NCBI GenBank assembly: GCA_035344155.1
Contig: DAORAL010000008.1
Location: forward strand, 78,974-142,973
Direction of reading: 5' to 3'
Length of the DNA stretch: 64,000 nt
Source: UBA1845 sp002338715
Lineage (GTDB): Bacteria > Planctomycetota > Phycisphaerae > UBA1845
This document shows positions 1-8,593 of the stretch, in pieces. The notes under the pieces were generated by a model that did not search any database, was not told where the DNA came from, and worked only from the letters and a program-made list of their open reading frames with translations. The position numbers and the translations under genes are program-made. Each line of letters begins with the position of its first letter. Position 1 is the stretch's first letter.

Positions 1-3000
1 CCGCTGTAGTTCGACCCGTTCACCAGCGGGACGTCGTCTTTTGTCCATTGAAACCCTGTGGCATCGGGCGCACCAACGGACAATTGCGCACTCGCCCCTG
101 GACACACCTGGACGGACGCCGGTTGAACCAGAATCAGCCCTTCCGACTCACAATCGTCCGGGACGCCATTCGCGTTGCAGTCCGGCTCATCGCAGACATC
201 GGGCACGCCGTTGAGATTACAGTCGCTGTGATCTTCGCAGGTATCGAGAACACCGCTGTCGTCGCAATCGGGATCAATCTGAAGATCGCAAATACCGCAG
301 CCGAATTGTTCGACAAGCGTGACGCAGGTCTCGTCCCACTCGTCGTCGCAACACGACGGTGCATCCTCGCACACGCACGCGCGGATCGTTGGGTTGGTAC
401 AACCGGCGCCGTGCTCGATCTCGCAGCAGTCGCCAGGACCGACAAAATCGATTTCGCATTCGTCCGGCAGGAGGTTGTCATTGCAGTCGGTCGACGTACC
501 TCCGGCAAGATCGCACGTGTCGAGCACGCCGTTACCGTTGCAATCCACCAATTCGCACTCATCGGGGATTGCGTTGCCATTGCAGTCGGTGCTTGTCGCC
601 CCGCTTAAGTCGCAGGCATCGACGACACCGTTGGCGTTGCAATCGCCTTCACATTCATCGGGCACGCCATTCGTGTCGCAGTCGACGGACACGGTGCAGA
701 CACCGCACCCATATTGCTCCACACGAAATGCGCAGATTCCGTCCCAGTTCACGTCGCAACAATATGAATCGATTGCGCATACACACGATTCGAGCGTCTT
801 GTCGGAACACCCCGCACCACTGCCGCCTGCGCAGCAATCGTGGCCGAATTCACCGGTCAATTCACACGAATCGGGCAATCCGTTTTCGTTGCAGTCTGCG
901 TCGCCCGCAGTCACGTCACAGTCATCGGGGATGCCGTTGCCGTTGCAATCCGTCTCGCATTCGTCGGGTAAGTCGTTGTTGTTGCAATCGCTGCTGGTGG
1001 GCCCGATCACGTCGCAACTGTCGGCGATTCCGTTGCCATTGCAGTCGGGTTCGCACTCGTCGGGAACGCCGTTTCCGCTGCAATCGTTGCTGAAACCGCT
1101 AGCGACATCGCAGATGTCCTGAACGCCATTCGTGTTGCAGTCATCTTGTGACTGGCATTCGTCCGGTATGCCGTCACCATTGCAATCCTGCGAGCTGCCG
1201 CCGTTGATTTCGTCAAAATCCGGGATGCCGTTGGTGTTGCAGTCGGGTGGTTCCGATGCAACTTCACCCGTCGCAATCAATGCGTACCCCTGCGATCCTT
1301 GATTGACAGCCGTCCCTCGAACACGAACGGTCCATTGACCGATCGCAGGCGCAGTCACGTGAATTTGCTCGACATTGTTCAGACTGTCGGGCGTGCCACC
1401 GGGAATCGATGCGCCGTTGACAAAAAAGTTGCCGTGATAGACTTGCCCGCCTGGTGACACTGCCTCCAGATCAAGGTTGTTCACCAGCGCCAATCCGCCC
1501 CCGGTCGTCGCAGCGGCTGGTGGATCGGTCCATACGAGCGTGATCCGCATCTGCTCAACATCGTTGATCACCGTCACGGTATATTCGCCGGTCTCACCGG
1601 TGGTCAGACCCGACGCGTTGCGCACATCATCCAACACCACAAGGTTGAGCACATCCCCTGCGAAGTAAACCGCATTGTCGGCGAGGAGTCGTCCCCAGCC
1701 TTCCAGATTCGACGGATAACCCCCGATGCCGGTCATATCGACTGACGAGTTGATCAAGACGCTCTTGATCAGCGCCCCACTTGGCGTGCGTGCGTCCGCT
1801 GTCGTCGCAATGCCTGACGGGTAATATCCGTCCATGAAATATTGGCGCACCAGGGTCGCTGCACCGGCGACGGCTGGACACGCCATCGACGTACCCGTGT
1901 CGGACAGCACGCTGCATGCGCTCGGAACAGCCGAAATCGTCGAGCAGCCCGGCGCATAGACTTCGGGTTTGCGCCGTCCGTCCGCAGTCGGGCCCGTCCC
2001 ACCGCTGCAATGGAGGTGTTGATTGGGCGTATCCCGAGACGCGGCGACAGCCAGCAAATTCTTCGCGTTTTCCGGATTGCGAAGCAGCGATCCATTCGTC
2101 ACCGCCAGGCAAACAAAGTCGTCTTCATTCTGATAGAGAAAATCGTCAAACCCGCGACAAAGTCCGTTGTACGCCGTGGTGCCGTCATCGCCCCAACTGT
2201 TCGTGTGAATGCGTGCGCCTTGCGAATGATGCAGATTGAGTCTGGCCGTCACACCGGCTTCGGTAAAGGTTGGAATCGTGCTGTACACCAAGTGGGCTTC
2301 GTATGCGACGCCCTGCCGGTTTGGACCGGACGAATCGTCACCTGCCGCGGTGCATGCAACATGCGTACCGTGAAAGCTGTTACCGTCAGATGAGTTGTAG
2401 AAAAGAAACTTGCCATCATCGAGCGAGCAATGGTCCTTGTCCGGCTGCCCGTCCATCAATCCGATGATCTGATCTTCTCCGTGAATTCCGTTCTCATAAA
2501 ATGGGAGTTGGTCGGGTTGATTACTCTGCACAATCCAACGGGTGGTGTCGTTTCGGTAGGTCAGTTCCGGCGCTTCCTCGACGAATTGAACCGCTGCAAT
2601 GTCCGAAAGCGCATCGACGCGATCCCGGTCGATGTCCACAAAGATGATCTGGTTGTCTGCAATCTGATCGCCGCCCCGAACGGTCGCACCGGCTTTTTCC
2701 AAGGCGGTACGTGTTTGGCCCACACTCTCGTTTGCAAAAAGTGTCACGACCAAACGCACGCGATCCTGCTCGGCCAATCGGATGCGTTCATTGGTTGAGA
2801 AAGGGGCGATGCGTTGACCGATCACGGGCGAACATTTCCAACCGCGTTTGTATTCGCCGACCCATTGCACAAACGAAAGCGCCGCAAGCTTTTCCCTTGG
2901 GACACGGCTGACGTCGGCGATGTAGGCATGGTCCGGGACATATTCCTGCAGAACGACGCCGAATTGGCTTAGCTGCTTGCGTTGGTTTTCCGTGATCGGA

Positions 3001-3206
3001 CCGGTCAGTTGAATCACAACCGGACGACTCGGCGCAAACCTGGCATTGGCATCGCGCAGAAGGTTGGGTTCGTCACGCGTGTCCAACGCTCCAACGCCAA
3101 GATTCAATCGACGCGACGCCATCCGCTTTGCTGCGTCGGCTTGTTGACCGGCTGCCATTGCGGGACAAAGCGATACGATCAGGATGGTTGTGATCAAGCG
3201 ACGCAT
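1..3206 (-). CDS. Secreted subtilisin-like (S8) protease with NGxPDxC repeat array, 3' end outside window
   Basis: Reading from an ATG at 3206 leftwards, the frame stays open to base 1, so at least 1068 residues are present and the C-terminus is missing. The N-terminus is a signal peptide (MRRLITTILIVSLCPAMA, then AGQQ). After an inhibitor-like pro-region comes an S8 catalytic domain with all three motifs: Asp252 in GLMDGQPD, His279 in HGTHVACTA and Ser440 in GTSMACPAVAG. A beta-rich domain follows, as is common behind KP-43-like subtilases. Then there are 16 repeats of the N-x-N-G-x-P-D-x-C type, interrupted twice by a related Cys-rich block (CCDxxWDxxC). The last visible part looks like an Ig-like domain (QPASVQVCPGASAQLSV). 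The repeats resemble calcium-binding thrombospondin type 3-like linkers, so export and surface display are likely. The substrate is unknown. No downstream gene is visible, so the total length cannot be given. Confidence 0.9.
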   Translation of the reverse strand, partial: MRRLITTILIVSLCPAMAAGQQADAAKRMASRRLNLGVGALDTRDEPNLLRDANARFAPSRPVVIQLTGPITENQRKQLSQFGVVLQEYVPDHAYIADVSRVPREKLAALSFVQWVGEYKRGWKCSPVIGQRIAPFSTNERIRLAEQDRVRLVVTLFANESVGQTRTALEKAGATVRGGDQIADNQIIFVDIDRDRVDALSDIAAVQFVEEAPELTYRNDTTRWIVQSNQPDQLPFYENGIHGEDQIIGLMDGQPDKDHCSLDDGKFLFYNSSDGNSFHGTHVACTAAGDDSSGPNRQGVAYEAHLVYSTIPTFTEAGVTARLNLHHSQGARIHTNSWGDDGTTAYNGLCRGFDDFLYQNEDDFVCLAVTNGSLLRNPENAKNLLAVAASRDTPNQHLHCSGGTGPTADGRRKPEVYAPGCSTISAVPSACSVLSDTGTSMACPAVAGAATLVRQYFMDGYYPSGIATTADARTPSGALIKSVLINSSVDMTGIGGYPSNLEGWGRLLADNAVYFAGDVLNLVVLDDVRNASGLTTGETGEYTVTVINDVEQMRITLVWTDPPAAATTGGGLALVNNLDLEAVSPGGQVYHGNFFVNGASIPGGTPDSLNNVEQIHVTAPAIGQWTVRVRGTAVNQGSQGYALIATGEVASEPPDCNTNGIPDFDEINGGSSQDCNGDGIPDECQSQDDCNTNGVQDICDVASGFSNDCSGNGVPDECEPDCNGNGIADSCDVIGPTSSDCNNNDLPDECETDCNGNGIPDDCDVTAGDADCNENGLPDSCELTGEFGHDCCAGGSGAGCSDKTLESCVCAIDSYCCDVNWDGICAFRVEQYGCGVCTVSVDCDTNGVPDECEGDCNANGVVDACDLSGATSTDCNGNAIPDECELVDCNGNGVLDTCDLAGGTSTDCNDNLLPDECEIDFVGPGDCCEIEHGAGCTNPTIRACVCEDAPSCCDDEWDETCVTLVEQFGCGICDLQIDPDCDDSGVLDTCEDHSDCNLNGVPDVCDEPDCNANGVPDDCESEGLILVQPASVQVCPGASAQLSVGAPDATGFQWTKDDVPLVNGSNYS

Positions 3207-3639
3207 GCGCGATGTGCCCAAGTGCCAAGGGTCCTACCTGTGCGAAGGATCCGGCTGGTGCAAAGGAATCGTCCAGTCATCAATCCTACAATCCGATGAC
3301 GCCATTCCGTTCGATGCATCATCTTAGAGTGTACGACGATCGCTGAGAGTGCACGTCATTATAGGTTCCGACCGACACGTGTTCCAAGCGTACATGAGTT
3401 CAACGTGCGACACCGTTGTGTCTGGAGTTTGTCCGGAACACACCTGCGATCACCCGTGTGTCTTACGCGCCACCTGTGGACACGAACTGCAAACCTGCTT
3501 TGGTCGGGCCGCCTGCTCGCTTAATGGCCCCCAAATCAGCCTCGTTTGCTCTGTCAAGCCGCCATCGTCAAAATACCGCCCACGGGTTGGATGCGAATCC
3601 AGAAACACATCACAGTCGATCTTCAGAAAGGGAACTGCC
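3207..3639. other. Divergent intergenic region
   Basis: This stretch lies between the protease gene (reading left) and the DUF1579 gene (reading right), so it must hold both promoters. An open frame continues upstream of 3640, but it is rich in Cys and His and lacks family character. I treat it as non-coding. I found no convincing operator, repeat or small gene. Confidence 0.5.
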
Positions 3640-4248
3640 ATGCGACGAACCATTGTCATCTCTGCGCTGGTCTTGGGAGCACTTACGATTTCGTTGACAG
3701 CGGACGAAGGTGAACAACCGACTGCCACGCCTCCGCCATCCGACATGGCCGCGATGATGGCCAAAGCCAAGAAATACACCGAGCCGGGTCCGAATCACAA
3801 AGTGCTGGAGCGCTTTCTTGGCAAGTGGAATACCGAAACGCGACTGGCCATGGGGCCCAATGGAACGCCTGAAAAAGGCGTGGCCGAGTTCTCCTGGTTG
3901 ATGGAAAACCGATGGCTTAAGAGTGATTACAAGAACTCAATGATGGGCATGCCTTACGATGGCTTCATGCTCATGGGCTACGACAACTTCAAGCAGAGCT
4001 TCGTCATGACCATGGTGAACAGCCTCGACACGATGATGACGCACGCCGAAGGGGACATGGACCAAACTGGAAAGGCGATGATTCTCTATGGGCCGATGGA
4101 TGAGTACCTGACCGGCGAGAACGACAAGATGGTCAAGTACATTTGGCGATTCGAATCCGACAGCAAATTCAAACTCGAAGTCCACGACCTGCACATTGGC
4201 GAAGAAAACACGATGGTGGTGGAGATCACGTTCAACAAGGCGTCGTAA
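3640..4248 (+). CDS. DUF1579 family exported protein
   Basis: 202 residues from ATG 3640, which follows a purine-rich AAAGGGAA ribosome site. An in-frame GTG lies further upstream at 3349, but the residues it would add look random. The N-terminus MRRTIVISALVLGALTISLTA is a signal peptide. It is followed by a short Thr/Pro-rich linker and the body typical of DUF1579: an H-K-V-L-x-R-F-x-G-K-W-N start, several Trp/Tyr strands and a final EITFNKAS strand. Members are lipocalin-like beta barrels of unknown function, common in planctomycetes. The gene stands alone between the protease and the convergent HDOD gene. Confidence 0.85.
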   Translation: MRRTIVISALVLGALTISLTADEGEQPTATPPPSDMAAMMAKAKKYTEPGPNHKVLERFLGKWNTETRLAMGPNGTPEKGVAEFSWLMENRWLKSDYKNSMMGMPYDGFMLMGYDNFKQSFVMTMVNSLDTMMTHAEGDMDQTGKAMILYGPMDEYLTGENDKMVKYIWRFESDSKFKLEVHDLHIGEENTMVVEITFNKAS

Positions 4249-4271
4249 CCGCAAACGCCCTAGACCTAATT

Positions 4272-4313
4272 GACCAGCCCGAATTGATCAGCCCGAATCG
4301 ATCAACCTGGGAT
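4272..4313 (+). repeat. 14-bp imperfect tandem repeat
   Basis: Three consecutive 14-base units, GACCAGCCCGAATT, GATCAGCCCGAATC and GATCAACCTGGGAT, lie in the convergent gap between DUF1579 and the HDOD gene. The first two differ at two positions and the third is degenerate. The array is similar in style to the 14-base array behind clpX (41,627-41,668), which also carries GATCAA. Confidence 0.6.
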
Positions 4314-4330
4314 CGAACGTCGCAAGCGTC

Positions 4331-5206
4331 CTACGACTGGAGGACGCTCTGCGCATCGGCCAGCGATTCGGGCAATGCATCGCGAATCTCAACCAGCTGC
4401 TCGATCGAGACGCCCACGCAATCCAGAAGTTCCTGCGTGAACTCTTCGTTGGCCGCGGTCCAGTGGAAACCGTGCTGTTCCTGACAGCAGAGGATGTCGG
4501 CTGTGTGCACAATCATGCCGATGCGCTTCAGCTCGTCCGAAAGCTCGTCCGGATTGTGGTGATATCCAACTGCCGCACGCAAGTGCCTCGGGAATTTCCA
4601 CTTGGTTGTCAGTGCGTCGCCCAATTCCTGGTGCGTCGGACCAATCAACTCGCGCTCGAGGTCGAGCCAGTTTTCACCGCCGGTGCTCGCGCGCCTTGCG
4701 ATCTCATTTAGCTGCTCGGGGAATGCCTGGCGTTCAATGAGAATGCCAAGGTCATGGATCAAACCGGCGAGGAAGACTTCGTCATGACCGGCCACATCGC
4801 CAGCCGCAATACAAATGTTCTTTGCACAGACCGAGACGGCGAGGCTATGCACCCACATCTGCTTGGCGTCAAAGTGCTCTAGCTGATTGCCACTCTTGAA
4901 CATCCGCGAGATCGACGCCGCAATCGAAATGTTCTTGACGGCTGACAACCCGAGTAGCACGATCGCGCGATCCACGCTCGCCACCTGACCGGGCAGACCA
5001 TAGAACGCCGAGTTGACGACCTTTAGAACCTTGGCCGACAGTGCGGGGTCTTGCTTGATCACGTTGTGCAAGTCGCGGGCGGTTCCTTTCGGATCTTCCA
5101 CAACTTCGATGATCTTGACGGTCACCTCGGGCAAAGTTGCGATCTCACCAACCGCGGCAATGGCCTTCGCGACGATGGCTTTGTTGTCTTCAGTTTGAAC
5201 TTGCAT
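4331..5206 (-). CDS. HDOD domain signalling protein
   Basis: 291 residues. The start is taken as the ATG at 5206 (MQVQTEDN) because AGGAG lies five bases upstream. A TTG six codons earlier has no such site. The sequence matches the HDOD family: LPEVTVKIIEVVEDP, then D-P-A-L-S-A-K-V-L-K-V-V-N-S-A-F-Y-G, a V-D-R-A-I-V-L-L-G helix, and later FLAGLIHDLGIL and ALTTKWKFP. HDOD proteins are catalytically reduced relatives of HD phosphodiesterases and act in signalling, motility or stress responses. There is no fused GGDEF, EAL or receiver domain, so the partner is unknown. The gene is transcribed alone. Confidence 0.9.
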   Translation of the reverse strand: MQVQTEDNKAIVAKAIAAVGEIATLPEVTVKIIEVVEDPKGTARDLHNVIKQDPALSAKVLKVVNSAFYGLPGQVASVDRAIVLLGLSAVKNISIAASISRMFKSGNQLEHFDAKQMWVHSLAVSVCAKNICIAAGDVAGHDEVFLAGLIHDLGILIERQAFPEQLNEIARRASTGGENWLDLERELIGPTHQELGDALTTKWKFPRHLRAAVGYHHNPDELSDELKRIGMIVHTADILCCQEQHGFHWTAANEEFTQELLDCVGVSIEQLVEIRDALPESLADAQSVLQS

Positions 5207-5379
5207 GATGGCTCCTACGAGCAACGTCTGGACAATCCGTCACCGATCAATTCGGCTGAGTCCGACTTCCGTTTGTGTACTTCGGCACGGGTTTCGGCTG
5301 TATTTAGAAGGTAATATATTGCTGCCTGGGGAATTTCTGCGAGACGAATGCACGCAGACAATATCGGTCGTTTCAGATA

Positions 5380-6009
5380 TTAACGGTCGAATACCTGCTG
5401 GTGCCCCATCCAAAGACTTTCCCCGCATGCCGCCAACGCAAGCATCGGAAGCGTCCACATCAGCATGATCGGCCAGACCAAAATGGGGCCATCCATTGCA
5501 ATCGATTGGGTTATCGGGAGTTCGCTTTGAACCAGGGCGAGTGCCAGTGTCAAAACGATCGCCGGCAATTCCAACATGTTCAGCAACATTCCGATAACCG
5601 AGACGTGATCCCCGCCCAACCCCGCGTTTTTTTCGGCGTCGACCTTGTCGCCATCTACCCCGATGGCATCCCCCTGCCAGCCGAACTCGATCACCAGCAC
5701 ACGCAGCGCCGCCCCCATCGCCACGCCAACACCCGCAATCGCAAACCACGGCAAAAGCGCCACGCGCCCGCTCGCCACCAACAACATACAAATTCCCGCG
5801 TTGTTGACAAAGATGGCGATCGAACGGAGCAGCCATGATGGCCGCTTGAGAACCGGCACGAGAACTTTCAAGACCCACCAGCGCATTATGCGCGTCAGCA
5901 CGAAGTCCGGTGCCTGCGTCATCCCCCATCCGGAAATCGCGCCAATGACCAACACGAGTCCACCGAACAAGCCGGGTTTCAATAGCGCCAGGATGTTCTC
6001 GACATTCAT
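5380..6009 (-). CDS. Multi-pass membrane protein, unknown function
   Basis: 209 residues from ATG 6009 (MNVENILALLKPG). An earlier in-frame TTG start would run into the inverted repeat at 6020-6074 and is not preferred. At least five hydrophobic segments are visible: GLFGGLVLVIGAISG, a segment around WWVLKVLVPVL, ICMLLVASGRVALLPWFAIAGV, an IGMLLNMLELPAIVLTLALAL segment split by polar residues, and a final WPIMLMWTLPMLALAACG. The loop around residues 115-140 is acidic (DGDKVDAEKN). I do not recognise the family. It is convergent with nothing and shares its strand with the Ntn hydrolase gene upstream, 73 bp away across the repeat. Confidence 0.65.
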   Translation of the reverse strand: MNVENILALLKPGLFGGLVLVIGAISGWGMTQAPDFVLTRIMRWWVLKVLVPVLKRPSWLLRSIAIFVNNAGICMLLVASGRVALLPWFAIAGVGVAMGAALRVLVIEFGWQGDAIGVDGDKVDAEKNAGLGGDHVSVIGMLLNMLELPAIVLTLALALVQSELPITQSIAMDGPILVWPIMLMWTLPMLALAACGESLWMGHQQVFDR

Positions 6010-6019
6010 ATCAATCGCA

Positions 6020-6074
6020 GGGTCCGCTGTGCGAACCGTTTTGGGGCACGACAACCGGTCCGCACAGCGGACCC
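6020..6074. repeat. Inverted pair of REP-like hairpins
   Basis: GGGTCCGCTGTGCG (6020-6033) is repeated as its perfect reverse complement CGCACAGCGGACCC (6061-6074). Each arm is itself a near palindrome: 6057-6073 reads GGTCCGC-ACA-GCGGACC, and 6021-6037 reads the same with one mismatch. Two short palindromes facing each other is the layout of a REPIN. It lies between two minus-strand genes. Confidence 0.7.
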
Positions 6075-6082
6075 TACTGGCA

Positions 6083-6661
6083 TCAGCGCGCCCGGATCAC
6101 GACGACATCGGTCGTTCCACCGCACGTCTGCTCAAAGTGAACAGCCGCCTCCACCGCGGCTTTGGCGATCTGCTCAGCCGTTCGCTTGCTGTTGTAAAGC
6201 GCATGCAGCGCCCCATACGCATAGCGCTCGCCCGAACCGATCGCCGCATACTGGGCGAACTCCATCACGCTGAGATCGCGCGACACGGCGAAGATGCCCT
6301 TGGGACTTCCGACCATAAACTCCGCGTCGATGTCGGCGAACGGTGAACGGTCGTCGCGGTCCGGCTGATCGTTGACGACCTGATATTTCTTACGAATCGC
6401 CTTCCAGAACTTCAGGAAGAAGTCGAAGATTTTGGGCTGATCGAGCAACGATGGCGCACGTTTGAAACTGCCGAGGTAGTGGTCGAGGATGTTGTCGTAA
6501 ACCGACCACCCCACGCCCCCCATGCAACACGACCCCACCTTGCGCAACTTCGCCGATGAAACAAGATTCTCTTCATGCTCACGCCGCGACCCGGAAGAAT
6601 GCATCCGGTCAGCCGCCACCGCGATCTGATCGCCCTTGCGGACGGCAACAATGATCGACAT
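6083..6661 (-). CDS. HslV/proteasome-beta-like Ntn hydrolase
   Basis: 192 residues from ATG 6661. The TTG one codon earlier is less likely. If the initiator Met is removed, Ser1 becomes the N-terminal nucleophile of an Ntn fold: S-I-I-V-A-V-R-K-G-D, then Asp17 in AVAAD, matching Asp17 of HslV and beta subunits. A lysine in SSAKLRKVG is the likely counterpart of Lys33. The GSGERYAYGAL segment matches the conserved G-S-G helix start, and the end TTDVVVIRAR is a typical last strand. HslV normally uses Thr1, so a Ser nucleophile is a variation. No hslU lies nearby, so this is probably one of the stand-alone proteasome-like proteins and not a complete HslUV protease. Confidence 0.75.
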   Translation of the reverse strand: MSIIVAVRKGDQIAVAADRMHSSGSRREHEENLVSSAKLRKVGSCCMGGVGWSVYDNILDHYLGSFKRAPSLLDQPKIFDFFLKFWKAIRKKYQVVNDQPDRDDRSPFADIDAEFMVGSPKGIFAVSRDLSVMEFAQYAAIGSGERYAYGALHALYNSKRTAEQIAKAAVEAAVHFEQTCGGTTDVVVIRAR

Positions 6662-6885
6662 CAAACGAACTCCATTTCAAGAAACCACGTCAGAACCCGG
6701 AAGGATGATCGAAGGAGGCATTGCGGTCAATGGGCAAATCGTGCCTTGCACGTCCACTGGGGCGTTGGAATGGTCAAGTTTGTGTTTGTGCTTGCCTGTG
6801 CTTCGAGCTGCTCGTTAACATCTCCCAGCAGATTCCGTTTGATAACAAAGCAGCCGCATGACTCGATGCCAACTGGAGAATCGAC

Positions 6886-7629
6886 ATGATGGAAGGACCG
6901 GGATTTGATGGCGGCGAGTTCTTCGCAGCGCTGTCGACCACCAGCGATGCGCTTGGATTTCCTGTCACCGAGGAAACACTATGTTTCAAGTTTGGCCGAG
7001 ACATGTATGCACGCGACATCTTTCGCGTCGTAGAGCGAGAAGTCGGCTCGCGGATAGGTTCCGGCGAGAGATTCGACGTCTGCCCTACGTCAAGCGCATT
7101 CTACAGGTTTCGCAAGGCAGTCGCCGAGTATGATGCCGATCTGGCATCGAGAATAAGACCAGACACCAGTATCGATGGCTTGGTTTCCGAGGAGGAACGC
7201 CCGCGCCTGTGGAAACATCTTAACGAAGGCGGACTGCAACTTCCAAAACTGCGATATCCCCGTTGGCTAAAGTCACTTCGTTTCTGGGCGGCTGCTACAG
7301 TTTTCTTGTTCATCATGACCGTCTTGCATTTTCTGGTGTGGCCCGAATCAGTCGTGCCTAAGATTGTTGCAGGCATCGTATTGGTTCCCGCATTGTGTGT
7401 ATGCGACTTTCGCATCGCCAATCGATATCTTTGGGAATACGCACGAGGTATTCCAACGCCGTTGGATACGGTTGCAAACTTGACCAAGTACTTGGCATAC
7501 AGAGACTGCAAACCGGAATGGGTGCCGCATCTCACACAGCACCAATGCAAGGATGTTGTTCGACTGGCGATTGCATTGGAGTTCGACATGCGAATGGATG
7601 AAGTAGACGACGCCGAGTTGTGGCTGTGA
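6886..7629 (+). CDS. Hypothetical membrane-anchored protein
   Basis: 247 residues from the first of two ATGs at 6886, with GGAG upstream. The first 125 residues are soluble and include DMYARDIFRVVEREVG and a helix-rich FYRFRKAVAEYDADLA. Two hydrophobic segments follow (FWAAATVFLFIMTVLHFLVW and KIVAGIVLVPALCVCDF). A C-terminal cytosolic-looking part ends in DMRMDEVDDAELWL. I do not recognise the family. It stands between the divergent Ntn hydrolase gene and the downstream hydrolase gene, 43 bp before the latter's ATG, so the two may be co-transcribed. Confidence 0.7.
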   Translation: MMEGPGFDGGEFFAALSTTSDALGFPVTEETLCFKFGRDMYARDIFRVVEREVGSRIGSGERFDVCPTSSAFYRFRKAVAEYDADLASRIRPDTSIDGLVSEEERPRLWKHLNEGGLQLPKLRYPRWLKSLRFWAAATVFLFIMTVLHFLVWPESVVPKIVAGIVLVPALCVCDFRIANRYLWEYARGIPTPLDTVANLTKYLAYRDCKPEWVPHLTQHQCKDVVRLAIALEFDMRMDEVDDAELWL

Positions 7630-7672
7630 GGGTCTTTTGCAAATACATCGACAGCCGCATCTGAACCGCGCT

Positions 7673-8590
7673 ATGTCTCACACACTCCGACATCTGCTTG
7701 CGTTGTTCGCGTCGCTCTTGCTGGTTGCGACCTATGCCGAGACCACATTTGCGGAACCGGTTGCCGGTTCGGCTGACGAACGTGGGAAAATTGTCGCGCG
7801 GTCGGTTGAGCATGGCGAATACATGCTTTACACACCGACTGACAAACCGCGCGGTATCCTGGTGGTTGTGCATGGTTCGCTCAGCGACGATGGTAGCGCG
7901 ATGGAGGCGGCAGACGTTTTTCTTCGCCGCTGGGTGGATGAGGCGGAGAAACAACAACTGCTGCTCGTCGCGCCGGCGTTTGATCAGAATAACTATGGCG
8001 GGCATGCGGGCCCCGGCGGCGGTTATCGCGGGCTCTTCGGGCGACATGTCGGCGCGGATGAATTTCTCAATTCCATCGTGGACGCGGTGGCGGCTGCCCA
8101 CCCACCCGTCAAACCCAAGTTCTATCTCTACGGTCACTCAGCCGGTGGGCAATTCGTCAGTCGCTACGTCGTGAAGCATCCGCAGCGCATCTTCGCAGCC
8201 GTCATCAGTTCAGCGGCTGGTTTCCCGTTCCCCGATCCGGATGTGCCGTGGACCAACGGGATGGCTCGACTCCAGCGCCGCATACGTTGGAGCGACGATG
8301 CACCATGGGAACAGTTCGAATACCAACCCGATCCGAACAACTGGGTCGAAGCCGCCACCTTACCGATCACGGTTGTTGTGGGCTCGCGCGATACAGCAAA
8401 GGTCAAACCAGGACCGGGCCAACGCGGCGACAACCATGTCTCACGCGGTCGCGAATGGAGGAAAGCCATGAATGCCTACGCCCGCGAGCACGGGAAACGT
8501 GGCAGAGTGGGGTTCATCAAGGTTCCGGGCATTGGCCACAACTCAAAGCTGCTGACGCCGAAGTCGATCGAGGCGATGTGGCGCGAGTAG
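7673..8590 (+). CDS. Exported alpha/beta hydrolase
   Basis: 305 residues from ATG 7673. A TTG 12 codons earlier would put a polar stretch before the signal peptide. The signal peptide is MSHTLRHLLALFASLLLVATYAE. The fold is shown by RGILVVVHGS (oxyanion strand), a nucleophile elbow YGHSAGGQF with the catalytic Ser, and VPGIGHNSK near the end supplying the catalytic His. The Asp probably lies in the VVVGSRDTAKV loop. The closest general match is the group of secreted polyhydroxybutyrate-depolymerase/feruloyl-esterase-like hydrolases. The substrate cannot be assigned. The gene converges on ypfJ with only three bases between the two stops. Confidence 0.85.
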   Translation: MSHTLRHLLALFASLLLVATYAETTFAEPVAGSADERGKIVARSVEHGEYMLYTPTDKPRGILVVVHGSLSDDGSAMEAADVFLRRWVDEAEKQQLLLVAPAFDQNNYGGHAGPGGGYRGLFGRHVGADEFLNSIVDAVAAAHPPVKPKFYLYGHSAGGQFVSRYVVKHPQRIFAAVISSAAGFPFPDPDVPWTNGMARLQRRIRWSDDAPWEQFEYQPDPNNWVEAATLPITVVVGSRDTAKVKPGPGQRGDNHVSRGREWRKAMNAYAREHGKRGRVGFIKVPGIGHNSKLLTPKSIEAMWRE

Positions 8591-8593
8591 CCT

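Noticed and set aside
319..1122. Long Ser/Gln/Arg-rich frames on the plus strand
   Set aside because: They are antisense to the NGxPDxC repeat array of the protease. The repetitive composition is a mirror of those repeats.
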